The translations under genes and the position numbers were made by a program. The notes under the pieces were generated by a model that saw only the letters and a program-made list of their open reading frames with translations, did not search any database and was not told the DNA's origin. From Rothia sp. (in: high G+C Gram-positive bacteria) (GTDB lineage: Bacteria > Actinomycetota > Actinomycetes > Actinomycetales > Micrococcaceae), in the NCBI RefSeq assembly GCF_030540545.1, contig NZ_JAUNVZ010000007.1, forward strand, positions 1 through 64,000: a stretch of 64,000 nucleotides of DNA. Reading direction: 5' to 3'. Positions 34,272 to 44,435 of the stretch are shown piece after piece. Numbering within the stretch: position 1 is the first letter of the stretch; every line of letters starts with the position of its first letter.

Positions 34272-34451
34272 TGCCTTTACTGCCCGCACATAGATAGCTA
34301 TGTGCACACAGATACATCTAGTGTAACGCGCCCGTGCCCAAAAGCCCAATAGAGGCGCTCTATTTCTTAAGGGGTCTTCACGTGAGGGCACAGAGCAGAT
34401 GCTGAAGATACAAATAAGCCCCCGATGGAACCTTTATCGGGGGCTTGCACG

Positions 34452-34522
34452 AGGGGACGACGGGAATCGAACCCGCGTAATCAGTTTGGAAGACTGAGGC
34501 TTTACCATTAAGCTACGTCCCC
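34452..34522 (-). tRNA. tRNA-Gly (anticodon TCC)
   Basis: Acceptor GGGGACG pairs with CGTCCCC plus discriminator T. The anticodon stem-loop CAGTCTTCCAAACTG gives TCC. The T-loop GGTTCGATTCC is canonical; CCA is not encoded. Confidence 0.96.
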
Positions 34523-34576
34523 GTGAACTTGATAATAATACCCCACCCACTTGCGCACTGTCAAATTTGTGCACTG

Positions 34577-35488
34577 TCATATGGTCTTTGAGCTCGCACC
34601 ATTCGAAGACTGGCAGCCCGGGCACCAATAGAGCTTACGCCCCGCCACCTCTTGCATGCGGATCATCTCACCGCAGCGGGTACACTCCTGCCCCTGACGC
34701 ATATACACATAGTTCGCGTGATCGGGCCACGCCTCATACTCGCTCACACCGGGGCGGTCCTCCGCTTCGGTGGTAATAATACGACCCACGCGCACACCAA
34801 TACGCAGCAGGTGGGCATTATCCTCCCAGAGGCGGCGCGCCTGATCCTCACTCACCTGCTTACCCGGCAGGAAAGGATCAACCTTCTGACGATAGAGGGA
34901 CTCGGCACGGAAAATATTACCCACACCAGAAATGGCAGCCTGATCCATAAGAATCACACCCACCGGGCGGGAGCTCTTAGCCAGGGCACGATAGAAATCC
35001 TGCGGGTTGGCGTCATCGTTGAGCGGGTCGGGTCCCAGCTTGGAACGCACCACCGCCACCTCCTCATCATTGAGGGTTCGGCAAATCGTCGGACCCACCA
35101 GATCCGCCCAGCCATGCTCAGAAACAATACGGCAGCGCACGGTGTCCTTAGGTGCGGGAGGGCCGGTGTACTCCCCCGCATCCTCGGCGCCGTATTCTTT
35201 TTCGCCAATTTTGCGCGGGGCGCCAATGGAGGAGGCGCCCACAAAGCTTTCATCCCCACCAAAGCTCCAGGAGCCGTAAATACCCAGGTGAACATTGACC
35301 CACAGGCCATTGTCAAAGCTAATAAAGAGATGCTTGCCGTGGGCAAAAGCGCCCCTAAGAGTGGCACCGTCCACCAGGGCTGCACCCGACTCAAAACGAC
35401 CCTGCGGGCTGGATACGCGCACGCGCTCACCGGCGAAAACATCATTGAATTGACGGGCGAGGCGGTGAATGGAATGACCTTCGGGCAC
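34577..35488 (-). CDS. nei: Fpg/Nei-family DNA glycosylase (endonuclease VIII type)
   Basis: Bifunctional base-excision enzyme removing oxidised bases and cutting the backbone. The N-terminus MPEGHSIHR supplies the catalytic Pro2 and Glu3 and marks the Nei rather than the Fpg branch (MPELPEV). A helix-two-turn-helix region and DQAAISGVGNIFRAE precede the C-terminal zinc finger (CTRCGEMIR...YWCPGCQ, about 270-295) with four cysteines. 303 residues is usual for actinobacterial Nei. Confidence 0.92.
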   Translation of the reverse strand: MPEGHSIHRLARQFNDVFAGERVRVSSPQGRFESGAALVDGATLRGAFAHGKHLFISFDNGLWVNVHLGIYGSWSFGGDESFVGASSIGAPRKIGEKEYGAEDAGEYTGPPAPKDTVRCRIVSEHGWADLVGPTICRTLNDEEVAVVRSKLGPDPLNDDANPQDFYRALAKSSRPVGVILMDQAAISGVGNIFRAESLYRQKVDPFLPGKQVSEDQARRLWEDNAHLLRIGVRVGRIITTEAEDRPGVSEYEAWPDHANYVYMRQGQECTRCGEMIRMQEVAGRKLYWCPGCQSSNGASSKTI

Positions 35489-35525
35489 ACTAACTCCTGA
35501 CTGCTGATAGAAGGCGGTTAATAAA

Positions 35526-35565
35526 GTAGGTGGTGCGCCTAGCTTACGTTAGTCGCACCACCTAC
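35526..35565 (-). terminator. rpiB terminator
   Basis: AGGTGGTGCG and CGCACCACCT form a 10-pair stem directly after the rpiB stop, with TACTTTATT following on the minus strand. Confidence 0.75.
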
Positions 35566-35576
35566 CTGTCCCTTAT

Positions 35577-36065
35577 TTATGCGTCAATGTGCTTTCCGGT
35601 GATAGCACCGGTCTGCTCATATTCACCCAGCTGCGCAATGCGGCGGGCGTGACGCTCCTCTTCCGTCCACGGTGTGGAAAGAAAAGTCTTAATAATTTCC
35701 AGCGCCTCTTCCTTAGAGTGCTGGCGGCCGCCCACTGCGACGACCTGCGCATTATTGTGCTCACGAGCCAGAGCAGCGGTGTCGTGGTTCCACGCCAGAG
35801 CGGCACGAATACCCTCAACCTTATTAGCTGCCATCTGCTCACCATTGCCAGAGCCACCGAGCACAATACCCAGAGAATCCAGACCGGCTTCACGGTCGCG
35901 CTTGACTCCCAGAGCCGCATTAATGCAGAAGCTCGGATAATCATCCAACGGATCGTACTCAGCGGGGCCGTGATCCACCATCTCATAGCCTGCAGCACCA
36001 AGCTGCTCAATCAGGTAGTGGCTCAGCTCCAAACCAGCGTGGTCGGTTGCGATATGTACGCGCAT
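35577..36065 (-). CDS. rpiB: Ribose-5-phosphate isomerase B
   Basis: Interconverts ribose-5-phosphate and ribulose-5-phosphate in the pentose-phosphate pathway. ATG 36065 (MRVHIATDHAG) has AAAGGAG upstream, giving 162 residues. The ATDHAGLELS phosphate loop and LGGSGNGEQMAANK are present. A glutamate (E76 region) rather than a cysteine acts as base in the actinobacterial type, and that arrangement is seen here. It is read toward nei, with a terminator between. Confidence 0.95.
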   Translation of the reverse strand: MRVHIATDHAGLELSHYLIEQLGAAGYEMVDHGPAEYDPLDDYPSFCINAALGVKRDREAGLDSLGIVLGGSGNGEQMAANKVEGIRAALAWNHDTAALAREHNNAQVVAVGGRQHSKEEALEIIKTFLSTPWTEEERHARRIAQLGEYEQTGAITGKHIDA

Positions 36066-36345
36066 GGGTACTCCTTTAGACAATGGGCGTGTGCCATAAA
36101 AACCATACGGCGGGCACAGCTATAACTTTAGCTTACAGGGTGCACATTTTCATAGCTGAGAGCATAAAAATATGTTTCTGTCCACACCCCGCACCCCGTG
36201 CAGTTTTTCCATAGAGAGCACCGCACCCCGAACAGCGGGCTATCTAGGATAGAATCGATAGTGAGAAACACATCAATCCACGGGACTGCACAGCGCACCG
36301 CATACACCTGTATATGCGGCGCGGCACCCCAGACGAAAGGCACCC

Positions 36346-38895
36346 ATGCCCGGTTTGAACCTAACCCGCGATGAAGCACGCGAGCGCGCACGCATTATTA
36401 CCCGCGTGCACAGCTACCGCGTAGACCTGGATCTGCCCAAGGATAAGGACACCTTCTCCTCCACCGTCGAGATTCGTTTTGACGCGCTGGCTGGCGAAAG
36501 CACCTTCCTAGATGCCATTACCTCCAGCGTGAAGTCCATTGTCCTCAACGGCGAAGAACTGCCGGTAGATTTGGCGGACGGCGAGCGCATCCAGATTCCT
36601 TCCCTGGCAGCTGAGAACACCCTGCGCATTGAAGCAGAAATGTTCTACACCAACACCGGCGAGGGCCTGCACAAGTTCGTTGACCCCGCCGACGGTGAAG
36701 TGTACCTCTACTCCCAGTTCGAAGTGCCCGATTCCCGCCGCGTATTCCCCGTCTTTGAGCAGCCCGATCTGAAGGCTGAATTCCAGTTCAATGTGCGCGT
36801 ACCCTCGCACTGGGTGGTTGTTTCCAACCAGCCCGAAACCAGTGTGGAGCCCAAGGAATGCGGTTGTGGTCAGGCAAACACCTGGCATTTCAAGCCCACC
36901 CCGCGCATGTCCTCCTATATCACCGCTATTGTTGCCGGCCCCTATGAGAAGGTCACCAGCGAGCTGACCAATTCCGAGGGCCGCGTGATCCCCCTGGGCG
37001 TGTACGCACGCAAGTCCCTCATGCCCTTTGTGGACGCCGAGGATATGTTTGAGCTGACCCGTCAGGGCTTCGAATTCTACGAAGAGCAGTTCAAGACCCC
37101 CTACCCCTTCGAGAAGTACGATCAGCTTTTCGTGCCCGAATTCAACGCGGGCGCTATGGAAAATGCGGGCTGCGTGACCTACCTGGAGAGCTTCATTTTC
37201 CGTTCCAAGGTACCCGAAGCTATGGTTGAGCGCCGCGCTATTACCGTGCTGCACGAGCTGGCGCACATGTGGTTCGGCGATCTGGTGACCATGGAATGGT
37301 GGAATGACCTGTGGCTGAATGAGTCCTTCGCGGAGTTCATGTCCACCCTGGCTGCTGCTGAGAACACCCGCTTCGCTCCCGAGGCGTGGGCTACCTTCTC
37401 CGCATCCGAGAAGACGTGGGCGTACCACCAGGATCAGCTCTCCTCCACTCACCCGATTGTTGCACCCATCCGCGATCTGCAGGATGTTCAGGTGAACTTC
37501 GACGGCATTACCTACGCAAAGGGTGCTTCGGTGCTGCGCCAGATGGTGGCGTGGGTTGGACAGGAGAACTTCATGGCGGCGCTGAAGGCATACTTCGATA
37601 AGCACGCCTACTCCAACACCGTGCTGGATGACCTGCTGGTTGAGCTGGAGGCTGCTAGCGGCCGCGATGTGCGCGCGTGGAGCGCCAAGTGGCTTGAGAC
37701 CGCTGGCGTGAACACCCTGCGCACCGAGCTGGTTGAGGGCGCTAACGGCACCATTGAGTCCCTGGCTATTCGCCAGTCCTACGCTGAGGGTTATGAGACC
37801 CTGCGCCCGCACCGCGCGGTGCTCGGTTTCTACAACCTGGTGGACGGCAAGCTGACCCGCACCGACCGTATTGAGCTGGATATTGACGGCGAACTGACTC
37901 AGGTTCCCGAGGCAGCCGGCAAGGTGCGCCCGGATCTGCTGCTGCTCAATGATGAAGACCTGGCGTACGCGAAGGTCCGTCTGGATGAGCGTTCGGTGCA
38001 GACCGCTATCGCTCACCTGGGTGATATTGATTCCTCCGTGGCTCGCGGCGTGGTCTGGGGCTCCCTGTGGGATAGCGTGCGCGATTGCGAGCTGCCCGCC
38101 CGCAGCTATGTTGACCTGGTGCTGAACAATATCGGCAAGGAGACCAACTCCACCGCTATGCGCACCCAGCTGGGTAATCTGGCAACTACTCTCTTCTCCT
38201 TCGTGGCTCCCGAGGCTGCTGAAGAGACCCGCAACCGTGCTGCTGACCGTCTCTGGCAGCTGGCTACCGCAGCCGAAGCTGATTCGGATGCTCAGCTGCA
38301 GCTGGTTCAGGCGTTTATTCGTTCTTCCCGCACCGATGAGCAGTTCGATATTGTTGAGCAGCTCTTTAAGGGTGAGCTGGCTCTGGAGGGTCTGGCTATT
38401 GATACCGATCTGCGCTGGGCTCTGGTGTGCCGTCTGGCGGTTGCCAACCGCATTGACAACGCTCTGATTGATGCGGAGCTGGAGAAGGACAATACCTCCA
38501 CCGGTGCTCAGTACGCAGCTCAGGCGCGCGCGTCCTTCCCCTCCGCCGAGGCGAAGGCAGCAGCCTGGGATTCCGTGATGGTAAAGGGCGATCAGTCCAA
38601 CCATATTCAGCGTTACACCATTGCAGGTTTCAAGTCTGGCAAGCCGGAGAATATTGCAGCCTACATTGAGCCCTACTTCGAGCTGGTTGAGGGTGTGTGG
38701 CGCTCGCGCAGCCATGAGATTTCCATGCAGGTTATTGGCGGTATGTACCCGGTTCCGTACACTGCGGCTCTGCTGGAGCGTACCGAGGCATATCTCGCTT
38801 CTCTGCCGGAGGACACTGCAGCTCTGAAGCGTCAGATTGCTGAGGCTCGCGATGACGTGGCACGTTCGCTGCGCGTTCAGGCTGCGGATATCTAG
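36346..38895 (+). CDS. pepN: Aminopeptidase N (M1 zinc metallopeptidase)
   Basis: Releases N-terminal amino acids from peptides in the cytoplasm. The 849 residues show the substrate-binding GAMEN (269-273), the zinc site HELAH (303-307) and the third ligand E326 in NESFAEF, spaced as the M1 family requires, followed by an ERAP1-type helical C-terminal domain. ATG 36346 follows AAAGGCACCC. It is a single-gene transcript with a clear terminator. The length fits the actinobacterial PepN group. Confidence 0.97.
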   Translation: MPGLNLTRDEARERARIITRVHSYRVDLDLPKDKDTFSSTVEIRFDALAGESTFLDAITSSVKSIVLNGEELPVDLADGERIQIPSLAAENTLRIEAEMFYTNTGEGLHKFVDPADGEVYLYSQFEVPDSRRVFPVFEQPDLKAEFQFNVRVPSHWVVVSNQPETSVEPKECGCGQANTWHFKPTPRMSSYITAIVAGPYEKVTSELTNSEGRVIPLGVYARKSLMPFVDAEDMFELTRQGFEFYEEQFKTPYPFEKYDQLFVPEFNAGAMENAGCVTYLESFIFRSKVPEAMVERRAITVLHELAHMWFGDLVTMEWWNDLWLNESFAEFMSTLAAAENTRFAPEAWATFSASEKTWAYHQDQLSSTHPIVAPIRDLQDVQVNFDGITYAKGASVLRQMVAWVGQENFMAALKAYFDKHAYSNTVLDDLLVELEAASGRDVRAWSAKWLETAGVNTLRTELVEGANGTIESLAIRQSYAEGYETLRPHRAVLGFYNLVDGKLTRTDRIELDIDGELTQVPEAAGKVRPDLLLLNDEDLAYAKVRLDERSVQTAIAHLGDIDSSVARGVVWGSLWDSVRDCELPARSYVDLVLNNIGKETNSTAMRTQLGNLATTLFSFVAPEAAEETRNRAADRLWQLATAAEADSDAQLQLVQAFIRSSRTDEQFDIVEQLFKGELALEGLAIDTDLRWALVCRLAVANRIDNALIDAELEKDNTSTGAQYAAQARASFPSAEAKAAAWDSVMVKGDQSNHIQRYTIAGFKSGKPENIAAYIEPYFELVEGVWRSRSHEISMQVIGGMYPVPYTAALLERTEAYLASLPEDTAALKRQIAEARDDVARSLRVQAADI

Positions 38896-38918
38896 TCCCT
38901 TCAGCCGCTGAGCTCAAC

Positions 38919-38959
38919 ACCCGGGGTGCTTGCACGATGCTGCGAGTACCCCGGGTTTT
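38919..38959 (+). terminator. pepN terminator
   Basis: ACCCGGGG and CCCCGGGT form the stem, followed by TTTT. Confidence 0.9.
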
Positions 38960-39141
38960 GCGCCTTCTGCAGGCCCTGCTCAGAGAGGCTTCGAATGCCG
39001 GTATGAGGATGTTTTGCCTTTTGGGCGTGTTTTCTTCCCTCCAAAGACCCGCGCAGAGTACGATTATGGGTAGATGGTCATGGGTGCGATCCATGGCGTA
39101 GAATAAGAAGAAACACTCTCATCAAACACACTGATTGATTT

Positions 39142-40176
39142 ATGGATCCCAAACACTCCAAGATTATTGCCGGTTCAGCCATTGGTGCGGCTGCCGTTTT
39201 TGCTATGGGCGCGACCCTGTTCTACCGTCCTGCTTCTACTTCGCCGGTGGCTGATATTCCGCTAGCGTCTACGAGCGCAACTGCGGCTACCACTGCCATT
39301 CCGCCGGGAGGTAAGCAGACTCAGGCGCCCTCTACCGAGGCTCTGACTGAGAAAGATATTCTAACCATTGGTGACTCCCAGGTGTGGGCGAAGTCGTGGG
39401 TTAGCCTGGGTATTAAGGAAGCAGGTTTCACCCCTCGTCTGTACCGTTGCAATGGCGTGGGCTTTGTGACCAGCACCAAGGACTGCTACTCCTATTACGA
39501 AGGCATTGTGAATAAGCATTGGGCACTGCCCACCGGCACCCCGCGCGCAATTTACATTAACGCCTCCGGCAATGACTTGAACCATAGTGTTGAAGAAGTC
39601 TCCAATGCTCAGCGCGCTGTGATTACGGCTCTGAAAGAACGCTACCCCAATTCCACGATTCTGCTGGCGGGTGTGGTCTCTTCGAATAATGACACTCACG
39701 CTAAACGTCGAGAGTACAGCGAAGCAACCCAGAAGGTCGCCGAGGAAATGAACGTCAAGTACGTTGACGTGACCGGTTGGCAGTCCCTGTTCCTGAGCAG
39801 TGAAGATTTGATCGATAATGTTCACTTGCTTGATGAGGCGCAGCATAAGCTAGCAGACCCCCTGGCACGTAAGATTAAGCAGCTGCTGGGTCTGGCACCC
39901 GCCGAGACGACTGAACCCACCCCGGTGGAAACGGAGTCTCCTACCCCGGAGCCGAGCGAAAGCCCTGAGGAGACCCAGTCCCCAACCCCGGAGCCGAGCG
40001 AGTCTGAGACGCCCAGTGAGTCCCCGAGCCCGGAGGCGACCACCTCTTCTCCCACTCCAAGCCCGACTCCTTCTACCACGACGACTCCGGCTCCGGTACG
40101 TACCACCACGCAGGCACCTGCTCCGACTCAGCGCACTACTCCGGCGCGCGGTGCGCAGAATACAGCAGCACGCTAA
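39142..40176 (+). CDS. Exported SGNH/GDSL hydrolase with Pro/Ser/Thr tail
   Basis: A probable extracellular esterase or acetylhydrolase. A basic N-terminus and hydrophobic stretch (about 8-27) act as signal anchor. The SGNH catalytic blocks are complete: G77-D78-S79, G143-N144-D145, and D225-N-V-H228; two cysteines (103 and 115) may pair. From residue ~255 the protein is a Pro/Glu/Ser/Thr tail of roughly 90 residues, probably a cell-wall-spanning linker, but it lacks an LPxTG signal. No strong ribosome binding site precedes ATG 39142. The substrate is not predictable; cell-wall acetyl groups are one option. Confidence 0.88.
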   Translation: MDPKHSKIIAGSAIGAAAVFAMGATLFYRPASTSPVADIPLASTSATAATTAIPPGGKQTQAPSTEALTEKDILTIGDSQVWAKSWVSLGIKEAGFTPRLYRCNGVGFVTSTKDCYSYYEGIVNKHWALPTGTPRAIYINASGNDLNHSVEEVSNAQRAVITALKERYPNSTILLAGVVSSNNDTHAKRREYSEATQKVAEEMNVKYVDVTGWQSLFLSSEDLIDNVHLLDEAQHKLADPLARKIKQLLGLAPAETTEPTPVETESPTPEPSESPEETQSPTPEPSESETPSESPSPEATTSSPTPSPTPSTTTTPAPVRTTTQAPAPTQRTTPARGAQNTAAR

Positions 40177-40201
40177 AGCCTGTACGTCGCCTCTATAACA
40201 C

Positions 40202-40238
40202 ATAAGAGCCCGTCTGAATCATTCAGACGGGCTCTTAT
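40202..40238. terminator. Bidirectional terminator between SGNH hydrolase and globin genes
   Basis: ATAAGAGCCCGTCTGAAT is repeated inverted around a short loop, shared by the convergent genes. Confidence 0.9.
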
Positions 40239-40292
40239 ATGTTTTCGCTATATTCCTTGCGCAGCCCTATAGTCTGTGCTGCAGCTAGAAAT

Positions 40293-40784
40293 CTAGTAGC
40301 TATTCTGCATGGCACGCGCCGCGCGCTCGAAATAATCCCACATTACGTCATCGAGCATCATGGGAATATCCATGGTGTCCATGGCAGCACGCATATGTTT
40401 GAGCCAAATATCGCGCTCTTTAACGCCAATCACATAGGGGTTGTGGCGTAGGCGCAGGCGGGGGTGCCCACGCTCCTCCTGGTAGGTGGAGGGACCACCG
40501 AAATACTGAATCAAAAAGAGCTTGAGTCGGCGCGCCGATGCTTCAAAATGATCCGCATAGCGAGAATCAATGGCTTCTCGTTCTTGGGCGCTCAAGTGCT
40601 CCGGTGGGAAGAGGTCTTCTTCCGGGTACATGGCGGCAAACTCGGTGTCTTGCTGCACCCTGCGGTAGAACTCTCGGGTGAGCTGCTCAAAGAATTCTTC
40701 ACCACCCAGCTGCGCATAGATGCTGTGCTGTTCTCCGGGGTGGTTTGCGCGCGCATTTTCTTCGGCGCTGCGGTGTTCACTCAT
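40293..40784 (-). CDS. Group II truncated haemoglobin (GlbO-like)
   Basis: Haem protein that binds oxygen and may detoxify reactive oxygen or nitrogen species or assist respiration. The 163 residues contain the group II signature YFGGPSTYQEERGHPRLRLRHNPY, whose last His is the proximal haem ligand, and the tryptophan at position G8 in DIWLKHM. An N-terminal extension of ~20 polar residues precedes the fold. ATG 40784 has AGGAG upstream. It is read with the following 243-residue gene, 27 bases apart, as a likely two-gene unit. Confidence 0.92.
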   Translation of the reverse strand: MSEHRSAEENARANHPGEQHSIYAQLGGEEFFEQLTREFYRRVQQDTEFAAMYPEEDLFPPEHLSAQEREAIDSRYADHFEASARRLKLFLIQYFGGPSTYQEERGHPRLRLRHNPYVIGVKERDIWLKHMRAAMDTMDIPMMLDDVMWDYFERAARAMQNSY

Positions 40785-40811
40785 GATGTATTGTTCTCCT
40801 CTGCCGTTATT

Positions 40812-41543
40812 TTAGCGGCGTACCAGCACGTGGCCGCCGGGTGCTGCAATACGCAGCCATTCGCTGCGATCCCCCGCAACATATATCGGCAGGGTGTTTT
40901 GAGTACCCGTCATGAACCCGAAGGCGGTCAGGGCGAAAGCGGCGCCGGTGGGCACGTTGATGCCGTCGAGTTCCGGCAGGTGTTCCAGGATCATGGGTGA
41001 GGACCAGATACGCGAACGCACGGTGGCGAGCACCGCGTGCCCGGGGTTCTCGGGTAGTGCTTTTTCGACCGCGGCGATGCCTTCGCGGCTGGCGCGTTGG
41101 AATTCTTCGGCGTCTACGTCGGCAAGTTTCTGCCAGCCGGTCATGGGGGTTGCCTGTCCTGCCCAGGGGGCGTTCATAGTAACGGGCGGCAGGTAGAGTA
41201 CCATGCCGGAGTCTTCAATGCGTGCCAGGCGGTCGAGGAGCGCTTGGGCTTGCACCACAATGTCCAGGGTTGAGGGGGCGCCCAGGTGCAGGGCGCGCAT
41301 GCCGAGAATGATCGGGGTGGTGTCGAAGAGGTCCTCGGGTGCCAGGGAGCAGGCAAATGCCGCGAGAACATTTCCGCGTGCGCTCAGTCGGATAGCGGCG
41401 TTGGGGTCGATAGCTTTGGCGCGGGAGATGTAGGTGGCAAAGTCTGCGGCGGCGGCGCGTCCTGCCGGTGTGTCGGGCAGGATCAGGTAGGGTTCGTCGA
41501 TGCCTTCGTGCGGGTTGTATTTGAGCTCAATGCGCTCTGCCAT
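40812..41543 (-). CDS. Unrecognised conserved-looking cytoplasmic protein
   Basis: ATG 41543 follows AAGGAGAA, giving 243 residues; a longer frame upstream has no ribosome binding site. The protein is soluble, with alternating helices and strands: LSARGNVLAAFACSLAP in the middle and NVPTGAAFALTAFGFMTGTQ near the end. No catalytic motif or family is recognised. It lies directly upstream of the globin gene and is probably cotranscribed with it, so a stress or haem-related role is possible but unproven. Confidence 0.75.
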   Translation of the reverse strand: MAERIELKYNPHEGIDEPYLILPDTPAGRAAAADFATYISRAKAIDPNAAIRLSARGNVLAAFACSLAPEDLFDTTPIILGMRALHLGAPSTLDIVVQAQALLDRLARIEDSGMVLYLPPVTMNAPWAGQATPMTGWQKLADVDAEEFQRASREGIAAVEKALPENPGHAVLATVRSRIWSSPMILEHLPELDGINVPTGAAFALTAFGFMTGTQNTLPIYVAGDRSEWLRIAAPGGHVLVRR

Positions 41544-41698
41544 GGTTCTCCTTCGCTGCTGCGCCCTGCCTATTGTGCCGGCAGGGTGCGCCGATGCTGC
41601 GTGTTTGCTTTTCAAGACTACCGCGCGCGCAGGGTGTTTGCCAGGTGTATTTCGCAGCGGGCGTGATGGCTTGTGCGCACTCTGCGTACAATAGAAGC

Positions 41699-42670
41699 AT
41701 GACTGTTCCCCATATTTCTGCTGATACGACCGCTAATTTGGTGCGCATGCTTGATCTGACTCCCGCTGCTTCTTTGGGTGGGGATGATAGTTTTAGCGCT
41801 GTGACGCTCACGCGTGAGTCTCCGCGTACTTTTGGTGGTCAGGTGTTGGCGCAGGCTTTGGTGGCAGCTCAGCGTACGGTGGAGGGTAAGCAGCTGCACT
41901 CGGTGCACGGTTATTTTTTGCGTCCGGGTGATATTACGAAGCCGCTATATTATGCTTCTCAGCGTTTGAATGATGGTCGTTCTTTTGCGACGCGTCGTGT
42001 GCAGGCTTTTCAGGAGCCGGGCGAGCGTCCTGTGTTTGCGCCGGGTGCGGAGGTCTATGAGGATCCTCAGGCTATTTTTTCGGCAATTGCGTCTTTTCAG
42101 CTGCCCGCAGCGGGCGTGGAGCATCAGCTGCCGGTGATGCCGCGGGGTCTTCCCGATCCGGAGTCTCTGCCGCGTGTGAGTGATTATTTGGGGCAGGTTC
42201 AGCACCCGGTGGCGCAGGCGGTGGCGTGGGAACGCCCGATTGATATTCGCTATGTGAGTGCTCCCCTGTACACTCAGCCGGATGATTCTTCGACTGAGCC
42301 GCAGGCTGTGGTGTGGTTTAAGACCTTTGACGAGCTGCTCAACCCTGATGGTTCGCCGGTACCGCCGGTGTACCATCAGGCGGCCATTGCGTACGCCTCG
42401 GATTATTTGCCACTGGAGCCGGCTCTGCGTGCGCATTCGAAGTTCTGGTTGCAGCCGGGTATGAAGAGCGCGTCGCTGGATCACGCCATGTGGTTTCATC
42501 GTCCGGCGCGGGCTGACCAGTGGCTGCTCTATGTGTTGGATTCGCCCAGCGCTCAAGGTGGCCGTATGCTTTCTCGCGGTTCTATTTTTACCGCTGACGG
42601 GCAGTTGGTGGCTACGGTGGCTCAGGAGATGATGTTCCGCCTGCCGGAGTTCGCGCCGACGTCGTCTTAG
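41699..42670 (+). CDS. tesB: Acyl-CoA thioesterase II
   Basis: Hydrolyses acyl-CoA to free fatty acid and CoA. The 323 residues form the double hot-dog arrangement of TesB. The first hot-dog has RTFGGQVLAQALVAA and LHSVHGYFLRPGD; the second has LDHAMWFHRPARADQWLLY, holding the catalytic Asp region. ATG 41699 precedes MTVPHISAD; frames further upstream are ignored. It is divergent from the 243-residue gene and ends in a strong terminator. Confidence 0.94.
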   Translation: MTVPHISADTTANLVRMLDLTPAASLGGDDSFSAVTLTRESPRTFGGQVLAQALVAAQRTVEGKQLHSVHGYFLRPGDITKPLYYASQRLNDGRSFATRRVQAFQEPGERPVFAPGAEVYEDPQAIFSAIASFQLPAAGVEHQLPVMPRGLPDPESLPRVSDYLGQVQHPVAQAVAWERPIDIRYVSAPLYTQPDDSSTEPQAVVWFKTFDELLNPDGSPVPPVYHQAAIAYASDYLPLEPALRAHSKFWLQPGMKSASLDHAMWFHRPARADQWLLYVLDSPSAQGGRMLSRGSIFTADGQLVATVAQEMMFRLPEFAPTSS

Positions 42671-42989
42671 GGGCAAACATTGCGCTATAGCGTAGACACT
42701 CTGAGCTCATAGCCTCTGAACCGACAATAATGCGTCTGCACGCAGGTGACTATTTCTTTCACCTGCTGGCAGACGCATTTTCTCTATGGTTTATAGAGCA
42801 GATTTCGCCGTGATAGTGAGCATAGAACCTGCCTGCGGGCATAGAAAAACGGGGATATGTGCCAGCGGTTTCTAGCGGATGCCTTATTTCAGCACTCCCA
42901 CTGGGGTCACCCCGTTTATCTACCGTCACTATAGCATACAGCCACAGCACCACGCACCAGAGCACGCGAGAAACACTGCAAATGTGCCT
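42671..42989. other. Gene-free stretch after tesB
   Basis: Holds the tesB terminator. The remaining ~200 bases show no supported coding frame or site. Confidence 0.4.
42728..42783 (+). terminator. tesB terminator
   Basis: AATGCGTCTGC and GCAGACGCATTTT, with an inner GCAGGTGA/TCACCTGC stem. Confidence 0.85.
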
Positions 42990-43415
42990 CTACACTGTGG
43001 GTGGCGTGTACGCACGGAACTCCACCGGGCGGGCATGTTTGGGCAGCGCATACATAATCCGCAGGTAGGCGTCTTCTACCAGGGCAGCTAACGCGTCCCT
43101 GTCCATTCCGGGGCCGGCCGCCACCGAAATCCAATGCCTTTTCGACATATGCCAGGCGGGGCTTACGCTCGGGTAGATACGCAGCAGCACCGCCAGCTCG
43201 TCCGGATCGGTTTTCAGATTCACGATCGGTTCAGCCGCCCCGTCTGGTGTCGGCCGGAAGGCCGTCATTGCGAAAATCTTTCCACCCACCCGGTAGACGG
43301 TCACCTCCGGGTGGCGCCCAAAAGGCGAGTCAACAGTGACCAGGGGATGCTCCATCGCCAGGGCAGCCGCCACCTCGTGTAGCGTGCCGGCGGTGAGGGG
43401 TTCTTCTTCAACCAT
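42990..43415 (-). CDS. MmcQ/YjbR family protein
   Basis: A small 'double-wing' protein of the MmcQ/YjbR group; members may bind DNA but their role is mostly unknown. ATG 43415 (MVEEEPLTAG) begins 7 bases after the stop of the upstream aldo-keto reductase and yields 141 residues. Recognisable features are HPEVTVYRVGGKIFAMTAF, VNLKTDPDELAVLL and WHMSKRHWISV. The tight spacing suggests coupled expression with the reductase. Confidence 0.85.
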   Translation of the reverse strand: MVEEEPLTAGTLHEVAAALAMEHPLVTVDSPFGRHPEVTVYRVGGKIFAMTAFRPTPDGAAEPIVNLKTDPDELAVLLRIYPSVSPAWHMSKRHWISVAAGPGMDRDALAALVEDAYLRIMYALPKHARPVEFRAYTPPTV

Positions 43416-43422
43416 CCGTGCC

Positions 43423-44292
<870 letters not shown>

Positions 44293-44390
44293 CTACCGGG
44301 TTGGTCCGGGCTTAGACAACCATGATGTGTGTGGCTGGTGCTCCAGGCTGTTCGGTATAGAGCCCGGGTAGGCCAAAAGCCCGGGCGCTG

Positions 44391-44421
44391 CAAAGCCCGG
44401 CGAGTATTCCCGCCGGGCTTG
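44391..44421 (-). terminator. Terminator after the HdeD-like gene
   Basis: AAGCCCGGCG and CGCCGGGCTT form a 10-pair stem, 15 bases past the stop on the minus strand, followed by TTT. Confidence 0.75.
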
Positions 44422-44435
44422 TGCGTTCTCTAGGT

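Noticed and set aside
36508-38715. 735-codon minus-strand open frame opposite pepN
   Set aside because: Antisense shadow of PepN; no start signal or family resemblance.
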